From positions 1 through 15,296 of the forward strand of contig JAJXUQ010000006.1 in the NCBI GenBank assembly GCA_021782685.1: a stretch of 15,296 nt of DNA, written 5' to 3'. The stretch comes from a bacterium. Its GTDB lineage: Bacteria > Patescibacteriota > Minisyncoccia > Phycocordibacterales > Phycocordibacteraceae. The translations under genes were made by a program, and so were the position numbers. The notes beneath the pieces were generated by a model. It worked only from the letters and a program-made list of their open reading frames with translations, was not told where the DNA came from and did no database searches. Below, piece after piece: positions 1-6,046 of the stretch (positions are counted from its first letter, which is position 1; the number at the start of each line of letters is the position of its first letter).

Positions 1-141
1 TGACTTCGGTATTTCCTCGTTCGCTTGATAGTAGCCAAACGAGCGGAGCGAGGTCGTGGTACCGGGGCAGAGAGCATACGCCAAGTATACCGCTCATTTC
101 GCATGGCATAACTCGTAAGCGGGCGCATCGGGAGATGCTTA
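1..141 (+). other. Unassigned region upstream of a terminator; possible 3' end of an RNA or gene
   Basis: This stretch leads directly into a strong plus-strand terminator, so something is transcribed through it from left of the window. One frame reads eight residues (DFGISSFA) and stops at 26-28, which could be the tail of a protein, but such a short match means little. The rest contains short possible stems, such as gcatc/gatgc around 126-139 and ccgct/agcgg around 91-122, and could be part of a structured RNA. I compared it by eye with tmRNA, RNase P RNA, SRP RNA, 5S and the 23S 3' end and recognised none. Confidence 0.25.
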
Positions 142-178
142 AGGGCCCGAACGCACGCGTTCGGGCCCTGTTTATTTT
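142..178 (+). terminator. Rho-independent terminator, plus strand
   Basis: A perfect 12-bp GC-rich stem (142-153 with 158-169, tetraloop cacg) is followed by the T-rich run gtttatttt. On the minus strand the hairpin is not followed by T residues, so it terminates a plus-strand transcript arriving from the left rather than mscL, which ends at 192 on the other strand. Confidence 0.85.
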
Positions 179-191
179 AAAAAGGCTTTCT

Positions 192-599
192 TTACGCCAC
201 CGGTTGCGTGCAATGGGCACAGCGCCGAGCGTTGAGCGGGATCTCGCTGAGGCACTCGGGACATTTCTTAGTCGTCGGATCCGCGACCTCTCCTTTGCGA
301 GAATGCGCCACAAGCAGGTTCATTGGTTTGATAACGAAAAAGAAAATCGCGGCGGCGGAGAGCAGGAATGAGATGGCGGTATTTATAAAGTGACCATACA
401 TAAACTGGCTGCCGTTGATCGTGAATGAGAGGCCCTTGAAATCAGGCACTTTCACGAGAGCTGAAATGAGCGGTGTCAAAAGATCTGAAACGAGCGCGGT
501 AACGACCGTACCGAACGCGGCGCCGATCACGACGCCGACTGCCAGGTCGACCACGTTCCCGCGAAGAAGGAATTGTTTGAATTCTTTTAGCACGACCAT
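192..599 (-). CDS. mscL: Large-conductance mechanosensitive channel MscL with C-terminal zinc ribbon
   Basis: Homopentameric inner-membrane channel that opens under membrane tension and releases solutes during osmotic downshock. The 135-aa product has the family signature at its N-terminus (KEFKQFLLRGNVVDLAVGV, residues 5-23), a first membrane helix at about 16-44 and a second at about 71-92. The C-terminus carries a zinc ribbon, Cys113-x2-Cys116-x10-Cys127-x2-Cys130, as in a subset of MscL proteins. The open frame extends nine codons upstream to a GTG at 626, but homology begins at the ATG at 599 (MVVLKEF), so I use that start. There is no clear Shine-Dalgarno site. An extended -10 lies at 630-638, giving a leader of roughly 24 nt. 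It sits downstream of tRNA-Leu(GAG) on the same strand. Confidence 0.95.
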   Translation of the reverse strand: MVVLKEFKQFLLRGNVVDLAVGVVIGAAFGTVVTALVSDLLTPLISALVKVPDFKGLSFTINGSQFMYGHFINTAISFLLSAAAIFFFVIKPMNLLVAHSRKGEVADPTTKKCPECLSEIPLNARRCAHCTQPVA

Positions 600-629
600 T
601 CGATTAGCTGCTAACCGACTGCACACTTT

Positions 630-638
630 ATAGTATCA
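630..638 (-). promoter_or_regulatory. Extended -10 promoter element for mscL
   Basis: Read on the minus strand this is TGATACTAT, an extended -10 (TGn plus TACTAT). The same nine bases occur before the lamin-tail gene at 11507-11515. Transcription would start near 623, about 24 nt before the mscL ATG. No convincing -35 is visible. Confidence 0.5.
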
Positions 639-647
639 CTTTCAGGG

Positions 648-729
648 TGCCCAGGAGAGGACTTGAACCTCCACGCCTTGCGGCATATGCACCTCAAGCA
701 TACGTGTTTACCAATTACACCACCTGGGC
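648..729 (-). tRNA. tRNA-Leu (anticodon GAG)
   Basis: Class II tRNA of 82 nt. The acceptor stem GCCCAGG/CCTGGGC is perfect with discriminator A, the D-arm has GG, and the anticodon loop TTGAGGT gives anticodon GAG, reading CUC and CUU. The variable arm is a short hairpin with a GCAA tetraloop, and the T-loop TTCAAGT is normal. The bases after the discriminator are CCC, so CCA is added after transcription. Confidence 0.95.
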
Positions 730-738
730 AGAACCCGT

Positions 739-767
739 ACTATAAACGAAAAAGCGCAAACCGCAAA
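739..767 (-). promoter_or_regulatory. Promoter of tRNA-Leu(GAG)
   Basis: On the minus strand TATAGT (739-744) lies about 10 bases before the tRNA 5' end at 729. TTTGCG (762-767) sits 17 bp further upstream as a weak -35. The -35 falls in the loop of the rplS terminator hairpin, so terminator and promoter are interleaved. Confidence 0.5.
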
Positions 768-785
768 ACGATTTGCGCTTTTTCG
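747..785 (-). terminator. Rho-independent terminator after rplS
   Basis: A perfect 14-bp stem (747-760 with 772-785, 11-nt loop) has a gcgc core flanked by A and T runs, so either strand shows a GC stem followed by T residues. It lies 12 bp beyond the rplS stop codon and separates rluA-rplS from tRNA-Leu. Because the only convincing upstream gene is rplS, I assign it to the minus strand. Confidence 0.8.
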
Positions 786-797
786 TCTACAGAAAAA

Positions 798-1292
798 CTA
801 GGCAGCGATTGCTTCAGTGGCGGCAACGGCTGGCTCAACGACTGCCGCTTCTGTTTCTGCCGAGACTTCAGCGGGCGCAACAGCCTCGTCGCTCTTGAGG
901 TGCATCATACGCGCGCCTCGCAGCTGACGGCGAACCTCCTTTGCCGCCTTCTCGCGAATGAAGTAGAGCTTCGCGCGACGGACTGCAGAGCGCTTCACGA
1001 TCTCGATAGAATCGATCATCGGGGAGTAGAGCGGAAACGTCTTTTCGACGCCGACTCCCGAAAGCGTCGTCCGGACGGTGAAGGAGGCCCCCGCCTCGGT
1101 ACCGTGCTTCACGGAAAGCACGAGGCCCTCGAAAGCCTGCTTGCGGGTATTCTTGGTGGTCTTCTCTTTCTTGTCGGTACCGCGCCCTTTTTTGAGTTCC
1201 GTGATGTTCTGCACGACGCGCACGGTATCTCCCGAGCGGATACCGAGCTTCGCGCGCCCTTCTGCATTAACCGGCGTTATGACCTTCTGCAT
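798..1292 (-). CDS. rplS: 50S ribosomal protein L19
   Basis: Large-subunit ribosomal protein at the interface with the small subunit. The core is clear: the SGDTVRVVQ segment (residues 20-28), then residues 82-113, which contain VEKTFPLYSPMIDSIEIVKR and the basic AKLYFIR motif. The product is 164 aa against about 115 in most bacteria. The extra length is a lysine-rich insertion in the loop at about 33-52 and an Ala/Glu-rich tail at about 134-164, probably disordered. The frame is open upstream to 1433, but that stretch lies inside rluA and has no L19 character, so I start at ATG 1292. It lies 13 bp after rluA on the same strand and is followed by a terminator. Confidence 0.96.
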   Translation of the reverse strand: MQKVITPVNAEGRAKLGIRSGDTVRVVQNITELKKGRGTDKKEKTTKNTRKQAFEGLVLSVKHGTEAGASFTVRTTLSGVGVEKTFPLYSPMIDSIEIVKRSAVRRAKLYFIREKAAKEVRRQLRGARMMHLKSDEAVAPAEVSAETEAAVVEPAVAATEAIAA

Positions 1293-1305
1293 GTTGTCGC
1301 GCACT

Positions 1306-2034
1306 CTAGCACGCGCGCTCAAGGACGGCAAACTTTTCTGCCGCGCCGGGGAAGTGCGTGAAAGCGGGAGCGAGGTCGGGAGGGACGGGCGCGATGATAT
1401 GCGCCCGCCCGCCCGCCGGGAGCGGAAGATCAAGCGTATGGGCGTGCAGGGCGAGACGAATGATGCCGAGCGCCGGCGGACGGTTCGTCGCGTAGAGAGA
1501 GTCGCCGATGATCGGATGATGGATCGCCTTGAGGTGGACGCGGATCTGGTGCGTCCTGCCTGTCTCCGGACTCACCCGGAGCAGGGCGTAGCCGTCCGTT
1601 TCGCCAAGCACTTCATAGCGCGTAAGTGCCTCACGCAAACGTCCCTTCGCCTTCGGCTGGGCGCTGCGGAGACGAAAGTCCTTGCGCGAACGTCCGATGT
1701 CGAAATCTATCGAACCCTTCTTCTCTTTCGGCGAGCCGTACACAAACGCAAGATACGTCTTCTTCACCTCCCGATTGCGAAACGCTTTCCGCAAGAATTC
1801 GTAGGCTGCGGCGTTCTTTGCGAAAACAAGGGCGCCTGAAGTGTCGCGGTCAAGCCGATGCACATACCCCGCTCCGGTCGGATATGCCTCTTTGAACCAT
1901 CCTTCCGCCGACGGCTCGACGCCGTCGGCGGAAGCGCTTTCCGCGGGTTTGGTGGGAGGCAAGTGCGTCAAAAGCCCTGCGGGCTTCGCGACCGCGACGA
2001 TATCGGCGTCTTCGTAGAGGATAGGGAGATTCAT
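1306..2034 (-). CDS. RluA-family pseudouridine synthase
   Basis: Isomerises uridine to pseudouridine in rRNA or tRNA; the exact target cannot be read from sequence. The 242-aa product has the catalytic motif HRLDRDTSG (residues 59-67) with nucleophile Asp62, and the conserved GRTHQIRVHL (159-168). There is no N-terminal S4 domain, so it resembles the shorter RluA/RluC-type catalytic unit. A GTG six codons upstream (2052) would run into tRNA-Val, so ATG 2034 is preferred. That leaves only 13 nt between the tRNA 3' end and the start codon, which suggests the two are co-transcribed. A variable loop at residues 30-47 is encoded by a 14-bp perfect inverted repeat (1902-1934). rplS follows 13 bp downstream. 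Confidence 0.93.
   Translation of the reverse strand: MNLPILYEDADIVAVAKPAGLLTHLPPTKPAESASADGVEPSAEGWFKEAYPTGAGYVHRLDRDTSGALVFAKNAAAYEFLRKAFRNREVKKTYLAFVYGSPKEKKGSIDFDIGRSRKDFRLRSAQPKAKGRLREALTRYEVLGETDGYALLRVSPETGRTHQIRVHLKAIHHPIIGDSLYATNRPPALGIIRLALHAHTLDLPLPAGGRAHIIAPVPPDLAPAFTHFPGAAEKFAVLERAC
1902..1934. repeat. Perfect 14-bp inverted repeat inside the RluA-family gene
   Basis: Positions 1902-1915 and 1921-1934 are exact reverse complements with a 5-nt loop (tcgac). The repeat encodes residues about 34-45, in the variable stretch between the N-terminal strand and the catalytic HRLD motif. There is no T tract next to it, so it is not an ordinary terminator. Confidence 0.9.
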
Positions 2035-2047
2035 CTTCGGTTTCCGG

Positions 2048-2120
2048 TGCACCCTGAGGGGCTCGAACCCCCGACCTTCGCAGTGTAAATGCGCTGCTCT
2101 ACCAACTGAGCTAAGGGTGC
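2048..2120 (-). tRNA. tRNA-Val (anticodon UAC)
   Basis: 73 nt with acceptor GCACCCT/AGGGTGC, discriminator A, anticodon loop TTTACAC (UAC) and normal T-loop TTCGAGC. Pair 27-43 is a G-A mismatch at the top of the anticodon stem. CCA is not encoded (CCG follows). It lies between tRNA-Leu(CAG) and the RluA-family gene. Confidence 0.95.
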
Positions 2121-2153
2121 GTTACGTCCTATTCTATAGCCAGCCGCCCTTAG

Positions 2154-2235
2154 TGGGCATGGGGAGACTCGAACTCCCAAGTCTTGCGACATACGCTTCT
2201 GAGACGTACGCGTATACCAATTCCGCCACATGCCC
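2154..2235 (-). tRNA. tRNA-Leu (anticodon CAG)
   Basis: Class II tRNA of 82 nt with acceptor GGGCATG/CATGCCC, discriminator A, anticodon loop CTCAGAA (CAG, reading CUG), a variable-arm hairpin with GCAA loop, and T-loop TTCGAGT. CCA is not encoded. It is 33 bp upstream of tRNA-Val on the same strand, probably one transcript. Confidence 0.95.
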
Positions 2236-2321
2236 TTGCTCTGTCCGCCAGGAGCGTCTCTCCACGGTACCGCAGGACCCGCAACGAGACAATGCCCCGC
2301 ACGCACCGTGCCGGCGAGATG

Positions 2322-2356
2322 AAAATCCGCAGTCGTTTCCCCTCAACGGCTGCGGA
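2322..2356 (-). terminator. Rho-independent terminator after the 181-aa gene
   Basis: Read on the minus strand, tccgcag-c-cgtt (2356-2345) pairs with aacg-a-ctgcgga (2337-2326) with one mismatch, and TTTT follows (2325-2322). It abuts the stop codon at 2357 and ends the transcript before tRNA-Leu(CAG). Confidence 0.8.
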
Positions 2357-2902
2357 TCATCTTGAGAACTGCTGCGTACTCCCCTTCTTCACCACGACTA
2401 TTTTGTAATGCGGCTTTAGCTGTGTCGCGGGATAGATAGCAACAAGCGCGACGGCGCTGTTCTTCCTGGTGAGCAGTCTGTATTCCCTATATTCTATACG
2501 GAGAATCGTTCCGAGATGAAGGATGAGGCCGGCTTCTCCGCTCGGGGCGGTACGAGCCGACAGATAGGACATCCCTTCGCTGATGCTCGCCGGATAATAG
2601 CAAGCGTTACCGAGCTCTCGATAGCACTCCCGTATGCTCATCCCCTTGTCGAGCGACGCGAGCGCGAGCGTCCGTTTGCATATCCTCTCACCCTCGTACT
2701 CTTTCCAGAGCGGTTCATGCAAGACTTCAGCAAGCTCGCGTTCTTCAGCGGAAACATTGGGAGGCTTGTTTCGAGACAATGTGTTCAACAGCAGGTGCGG
2801 GAGGCCGCCGAAAAAGCGGCTGCCTGCGCGCGCTGCGAGCGCTTCGGCGATAGAGCGTCCGCGCACGATTCCAACGTCCTTAATCTCATGTTCGATCTTC
2901 AT
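2357..2902 (-). CDS. Hypothetical protein, 181 aa, unknown function
   Basis: I do not recognise this family. The 181-aa product is soluble in appearance, with no membrane helix or signal peptide. It has an alpha-helical first half (for example SIAEALAARAGS at about 18-29, and an ELAEVLHEPLWKEYEG stretch) and a second half richer in beta-type residues (LILHLGTILRIEYREYRLL). There are three cysteines and no obvious metal or catalytic motif. The start at ATG 2902 is well supported because GGAGG lies six bases upstream; the longer open frame to 2998 overlaps tRNA-Arg. The gene is a self-contained unit with extended -10, short leader, Shine-Dalgarno site and its own terminator, unlike most genes here. 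Confidence 0.8.
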   Translation of the reverse strand: MKIEHEIKDVGIVRGRSIAEALAARAGSRFFGGLPHLLLNTLSRNKPPNVSAEERELAEVLHEPLWKEYEGERICKRTLALASLDKGMSIRECYRELGNACYYPASISEGMSYLSARTAPSGEAGLILHLGTILRIEYREYRLLTRKNSAVALVAIYPATQLKPHYKIVVVKKGSTQQFSR

Positions 2903-2908
2903 TGGAAA

Positions 2909-2945
2909 CCTCCAAAGAAAGTGTGCGTCCGCACAAACTCTACCA
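2909..2945 (-). promoter_or_regulatory. Extended -10 promoter and strong ribosome binding site of the 181-aa gene
   Basis: On the minus strand the extended -10 TGGTAGAGT (2945-2937) is followed by a leader of roughly 28 nt. The start of the leader can form a small stem, tgtgc-ggac-gcaca, and its end carries GGAGG (2913-2909) six bases before the ATG. This arrangement decides the start at 2902. Confidence 0.65.
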
Positions 2946-2973
2946 TGCGCCGCGGCGCTGGTTTCGCTGCCTG

Positions 2974-3045
2974 TGCCCCGGGTAGGAATCGGACCCACAT
3001 CAACGCCTTAGAAGAGCGCTGCTCTATCCATTGAGCTACCGGGGC
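2974..3045 (-). tRNA. tRNA-Arg (anticodon UCU) with abnormal T-loop
   Basis: 72 nt with acceptor GCCCCGG/CCGGGGC, discriminator A, D-arm containing GG, and anticodon loop CTTCTAA (UCU, reading AGA and AGG). The T-arm is GTGGG-TCCGATT-CCTAC. Position 55, almost always U and modified to pseudouridine, is C here, while C56 and A58 are normal. CCA is not encoded. Everything else is canonical, so I call it functional. Confidence 0.9.
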
Positions 3046-3110
3046 AAAGAACGTTTCTACCTTAGCGTATGCGCGCGTTACTACCAAGAGAGCGGCTCCG
3101 GGAACGGCGT

Positions 3111-3419
3111 CTACTGCGAAGGGTCGGCGTATTGATAGACGCCTGTCTCGTATTTCGTCTCCTCGGCGGCCCGTTGCGCGAAAATGGCGTGGATGGCGTC
3201 GAGCGACGAACGGCTAAAGGCCGGTAACGTCCTGTCTACCGGCGCGCCGATGCTACCGCCGTTTGCGACCGTGTTGAACGTCCACACGTTCCAGGCGATG
3301 CTGCTCGCGAGAATGATCGTTGAGAGGCCGAGCAATATCAGCCAGTCGCGCGACGGGTCAATACGCGCCATGGAACGCAGTCGTTTGAGAAAGGGGCCGA
3401 TGAGAGTAGAAGTGTTCAT
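3111..3419 (-). CDS. Small single-pass membrane protein at the end of the pilus operon
   Basis: I do not recognise a family. The 102-aa product has a short basic N-terminus, one membrane helix at about 27-49 (WLILLGLSTIILASSIAWNV) and an extracytoplasmic tail of about 50 residues. It starts 8 bp after the pilO stop, so it is the fourth gene of the pilM-pilN-pilO unit. Position and topology suggest a partner of the PilN/PilO inner-membrane assembly, in the slot where proteobacterial operons carry pilP. It has no lipobox and no PilP-like sequence, so that role is only inferred. No terminator is evident after it. Confidence 0.75.
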   Translation of the reverse strand: MNTSTLIGPFLKRLRSMARIDPSRDWLILLGLSTIILASSIAWNVWTFNTVANGGSIGAPVDRTLPAFSRSSLDAIHAIFAQRAAEETKYETGVYQYADPSQ

Positions 3420-3427
3420 AAATTAAA

Positions 3428-4027
3428 TTATTGAAGCGGACGCACTCCCGACGGAGGGGATGAGGATGCTCCTGTGAGGACAGGGGCGCTCGTCGATGCG
3501 CTTTGCGCGCTTGCCGCAGCAGCAAGCGATGAGCCGACAAGTATAGTGAGGTTAGCGTGCCAGCTATTCTTGGCGTCTTCTCCGAGAGATAGCCCTGCTA
3601 TCGAAAGGTCGTACGGTGCGTACTCCATCAAGCCAACAGTGCGCATTACAGCGTCAAACGAGCCTTGTACGGTAAGCGCGAGCACGAACGCCGGGTGCGT
3701 GCCGGTAGTGTTCGAAGAAACGGAGAGGATGTTTACAGCGGCCTTTTGAGAGCGTCCGTACGCTTCGAGACTGTCGATGAAAGTCACGATGCCGGTCTCC
3801 GGAACGAAATAGCCCTGCATCGCGGCCTCATCTCCTGAAATCTCTGCGAGAGACGCCCGCACGGAAGCGGCATGGGCGGCGGTCACGGTCTTCGCGTCGA
3901 TCTTGCTCTGTATTTCCGCTATGGAAGCGCTTTCGGCCTCCAGATAGGCATACCAGACCCCGTAGCCGACGAGAGAGACGATGCATAGAGCGAGCGCGCC
4001 GAAGAGCTGTGTAAGGGGAGATTTCAT
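3428..4027 (-). CDS. pilO: PilO-like type IV pilus inner-membrane protein
   Basis: Probable PilO, which pairs with PilN in the periplasmic or extracytoplasmic part of the type IV pilus alignment complex. The 199-aa product has one N-terminal helix at about 7-28, a coiled-coil stretch at about 30-65 (AEIQSKIDAKTVTAAH), and a small alpha/beta domain at about 75-165 (YFVPETGIVTFIDSLEAYGR, then VLALTVQGSFDAVMRTVGL) of the kind found in PilO. A low-complexity Ala/Ser/Pro tail ends the protein. Its ATG overlaps the pilN stop by 4 bp, implying coupled translation. Sequence conservation in PilO is low, so the assignment leans on topology and on the pilM-pilN context. Confidence 0.8.
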   Translation of the reverse strand: MKSPLTQLFGALALCIVSLVGYGVWYAYLEAESASIAEIQSKIDAKTVTAAHAASVRASLAEISGDEAAMQGYFVPETGIVTFIDSLEAYGRSQKAAVNILSVSSNTTGTHPAFVLALTVQGSFDAVMRTVGLMEYAPYDLSIAGLSLGEDAKNSWHANLTILVGSSLAAAASAQSASTSAPVLTGASSSPPSGVRPLQ

Positions 4028-4590
4028 GGAGCGAGTGTCACGGTGATAGTGAAAGCGATGTCCGTGTCTTTCGCATAGGCGGAGACCGGCAGATCGGCGG
4101 AGCGCGCGAACGAGGCGCCTTGAAGCGCAAGCTGGTAGCTCCGGAGCGTATCGCGCGACGCGGCCGTGCCGGAAAGCACGAGCGTACCCGCGGCGGTACC
4201 CGTCGCGGGCGTGTAGCTGATGCCGGAAAGCGTAATGCCCGGGCGCGGCGTAGCAAGCGCGGCGCGTATGGTCGCGCTTGCCGAGGGGGCGTTTTCAAGC
4301 GCAACCAGAGTCGCCGCATCGTTCGAGAGAGCGGCAAGCTGCGCGGAAAGCGCTGTCTCATCGGAAGAAGAAAGCGTGGATTCGATACTCGCGAGACGCG
4401 CTTCTTTCGCGTGATAACTGTTCACGAGGAAGACATAGGTCGGCAGGAGCAGCACGGCGGCGGCGAGCGTAAGCGCGCTCGCGAACAGGAGCGCGACGAC
4501 GCCGAGGCGCAGGAAGTAGCTGCGGCGCAGCGCGTGGCGGCGTTCGAGCGGAAGGAGGTTTGTGAGTTCGCTATGCATACGGCTTGGCAT
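4024..4590 (-). CDS. pilN: PilN-like type IV pilus assembly protein
   Basis: Probable PilN, the partner that anchors cytoplasmic PilM to the membrane. The 188-aa product carries near its N-terminus the NLLPLERR motif (residues 11-18), like the NLLP peptide that docks into PilM. A membrane helix at about 27-56 follows, then a helical stretch (ARLASIESTLSS) and a beta-rich C-terminal domain. The first ATG (4590) overlaps pilM by 20 bp; a second ATG at 4578 would shorten the product by four residues and overlap by 8 bp. Neither has a Shine-Dalgarno site, so the exact start is open. Overlap at both ends places it firmly in the operon. Confidence 0.85.
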   Translation of the reverse strand: MPSRMHSELTNLLPLERRHALRRSYFLRLGVVALLFASALTLAAAVLLLPTYVFLVNSYHAKEARLASIESTLSSSDETALSAQLAALSNDAATLVALENAPSASATIRAALATPRPGITLSGISYTPATGTAAGTLVLSGTAASRDTLRSYQLALQGASFARSADLPVSAYAKDTDIAFTITVTLAP

Positions 4591-5668
4591 GGTCGCGCAG
4601 CGCGAGGCCTATCGCCGTCGCATAGGCGAGTGACTCGGTGTAATCAAGCGCCGGGATCCAGATATCGCGCGAGGCGAGATTCGTAAAAACATTGCCGGCG
4701 GCGACAGGAACCCGCAAGGCGCTTTCGAGATATTCCGGAAGCCCGCGCACCGAAGCGTTGCCGCCGACGAGGATGGCGTGCGTTACCTGCTCGTGCACCC
4801 CTTTGAGCGCGGCCTTTTCTTGCCAGTAGTTGAGCCGGGTCGCTATCTCGTCGCGGATCGCAGAAACCGTCGAGAGCATCGCGGCAAGGTAGTCTTCGTT
4901 CCCGGGCGCGGGGACGATGCCGCGTTCGGCCTTCACCTTCCGCGCTTCGGCTTCCGTAACGCCGAAATGTTTCTGCACCGCGAGCGTGAGCGCGTGGCCG
5001 CCGATACCGATGGTCGTCGCGAAACGCGGTATGCGTTTCGCGACGACCGAGATTTTCGTCGTCGTCTTGCCGACGTCGATGATGAGCGTCGTAGACTCGT
5101 CTCCAGCGGGAAGAAGCGCGCGCGCCATCGCAAACGTCTCTCCTTCGAGCGCCCGGACTTCGATGCCGGACTGGTCGAACGCAGAGAGTGTGTCATCGAC
5201 GATGCGGCGCGCGAAACCGATGCCCGCAACAAGCGTATCGCCATGTTCCCCTTGCCCTACCCCGACGATGTCGAACGCTGTCTCGGGCGGCGGCAGAGGC
5301 ACGAGCTCGTCGATGCGCTGCTCGATCACCGTCCGCCATTCCGTCTTCTTCTTCCCCGGGGCCGTAGCCTCGAAAAGATACGATTTCGACTCCGGCAACG
5401 CGGCGTTGACGGAAGAAATGCCCGCTGTCTTGGCCGCAGCGGAGAGCGCCGCAACGACCGCGCCGCGGTCTACGATTTCTCCGTCTGTAAACGCCCCCGC
5501 AGGGAGCCGTTCTTCGGCATAGCTTGCAAGCGTAAGCCCCTGCGCGCCTTCCGCGAGACGGACCGCCTTGACGCCGCTCGTAGAGAGATCGATGCCGGAA
5601 AGCGGGAACGCGAGATAGCGCGGCGGCGCGAAAGCGGCACGCAGGCGTTCACCGGAAACAAAGGACAT
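4571..5668 (-). CDS. pilM: Type IV pilus assembly ATPase-like protein PilM
   Basis: Cytoplasmic actin-like protein (FtsA-related fold) that binds the PilN N-terminus and links the pilus motor to the membrane complex. In the 365-aa product the nucleotide-binding elements are visible: phosphate-1 DLSTSGVKAVRL (27-38), phosphate-2 IDVGKTTTK (197-205) and the adenosine motif ILVGGNASVRGL (299-310). The stretch ELVPLPPPETAFDIVG (121-136) matches the usual PilM inter-subdomain region. ATG 5668 is preceded by TATACT exactly six bases upstream, predicting a leaderless mRNA. A 16-bp perfect inverted repeat lies in codons about 207-219. First gene of the pilus operon; the motor ATPases and pilins are not in this window. 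Confidence 0.92.
   Translation of the reverse strand: MSFVSGERLRAAFAPPRYLAFPLSGIDLSTSGVKAVRLAEGAQGLTLASYAEERLPAGAFTDGEIVDRGAVVAALSAAAKTAGISSVNAALPESKSYLFEATAPGKKKTEWRTVIEQRIDELVPLPPPETAFDIVGVGQGEHGDTLVAGIGFARRIVDDTLSAFDQSGIEVRALEGETFAMARALLPAGDESTTLIIDVGKTTTKISVVAKRIPRFATTIGIGGHALTLAVQKHFGVTEAEARKVKAERGIVPAPGNEDYLAAMLSTVSAIRDEIATRLNYWQEKAALKGVHEQVTHAILVGGNASVRGLPEYLESALRVPVAAGNVFTNLASRDIWIPALDYTESLAYATAIGLALRDHAKPYA
5012..5048. repeat. Perfect 16-bp inverted repeat inside pilM
   Basis: Positions 5012-5027 and 5033-5048 are exact reverse complements around a 5-nt loop (ggtat). The segment encodes VVAKRIPRFATT, which fits normal PilM sequence just after the phosphate-2 loop, so it is not an obvious insertion. 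No T tract is adjacent. Confidence 0.92.
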
Positions 5669-5674
5669 GTTCGC

Positions 5675-5680
5675 AGTATA
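5675..5680 (-). promoter_or_regulatory. -10 element of the pilus operon, leaderless type
   Basis: TATACT on the minus strand ends six bases before the pilM ATG, so transcription should start at or next to the A of the ATG. The 36-bp gap to the previous gene leaves room for only a weak -35. Confidence 0.7.
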
Positions 5681-5704
5681 CCGCAGGTCGGTGATGGAAA
5701 GAGC

Positions 5705-6046
5705 TTAATGCGCACCCGTACCGGGCGGTACCGGTTGGTCAGGAGTGAGAAATGCAAACGACTCGTCCGAACCGACCGCGAAAAGCATCCCGTTGCTTTC
5801 GAGTCCGCGTATCGTGCGCGGCTCCAGATTCGTCACGAAAGCAAGCTGGCGGCCGATGAGCGACGCGGGTTCCGGCACATAAGCGGCGATGCCGGAAACG
5901 ATTTGGCGCGGACCGCTTTCTTCGCCGAAGTCGACCGTGAGCCGCAAAAGCTTATCGGTCTCGGGCACGCGCTCGGCGCCCAAGACGGTGCCGACTGTTA
6001 CTTCTAACTTGCTAAACTCGTCAATCGTTATGCGCGGCTTGTTCAT
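5705..6046 (-). CDS. Stand-alone tRNA-binding OB-fold protein (Trbp111/CsaA-like)
   Basis: A 113-aa free version of the OB-fold domain found at the C-terminus of many methionyl-tRNA synthetases. Visible signature segments are LEVTVGTVLGAERVPETDKL (residues 14-33, like the family's V.aE.hP.adkLl), RQIVSGIAAYVPE (47-59), and NLEPRTIRGLESNGMLFAV (73-91). Such proteins bind tRNA structure non-specifically as dimers, or act as CsaA-type chaperones; sequence alone does not separate these roles. ATG 6046 lies inside the 3' end of ruvX, overlapping by 26 bp in another frame, with GAAAG as a weak ribosome site. Longer upstream reading in this frame is just ruvX shadow. Confidence 0.88.
   Translation of the reverse strand: MNKPRITIDEFSKLEVTVGTVLGAERVPETDKLLRLTVDFGEESGPRQIVSGIAAYVPEPASLIGRQLAFVTNLEPRTIRGLESNGMLFAVGSDESFAFLTPDQPVPPGTGAH

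Noticed and set aside
600..626. GTG start for mscL at 626
   Set aside because: Homology begins at ATG 599, and the GTG lies only three bases from the -10 hexamer, upstream of the expected transcription start.
663..1839. Two long plus-strand ORFs (232 and 253 aa) opposite rplS and the RluA-family gene
   Set aside because: Low-complexity Arg/Cys-rich readings of the complementary strand of conserved genes.
2031..2306. Minus-strand ORF of 91 aa across the two tRNAs
   Set aside because: Translation of tRNA-Val and tRNA-Leu sequence (APLAQLVEQ, WRNWYTR); an artefact of the tRNA genes.
2899..3087. Minus-strand ORF of 62 aa over tRNA-Arg(UCU)
   Set aside because: Contains APVAQWIEQRSSKA, the usual spurious product of tRNA-Arg.
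4778..6007. 409-aa plus-strand ORF opposite pilM and the OB-fold gene
   Set aside because: Arg-rich shadow of the GC-rich minus-strand genes; no domain character and it crosses two clear genes on the other strand.
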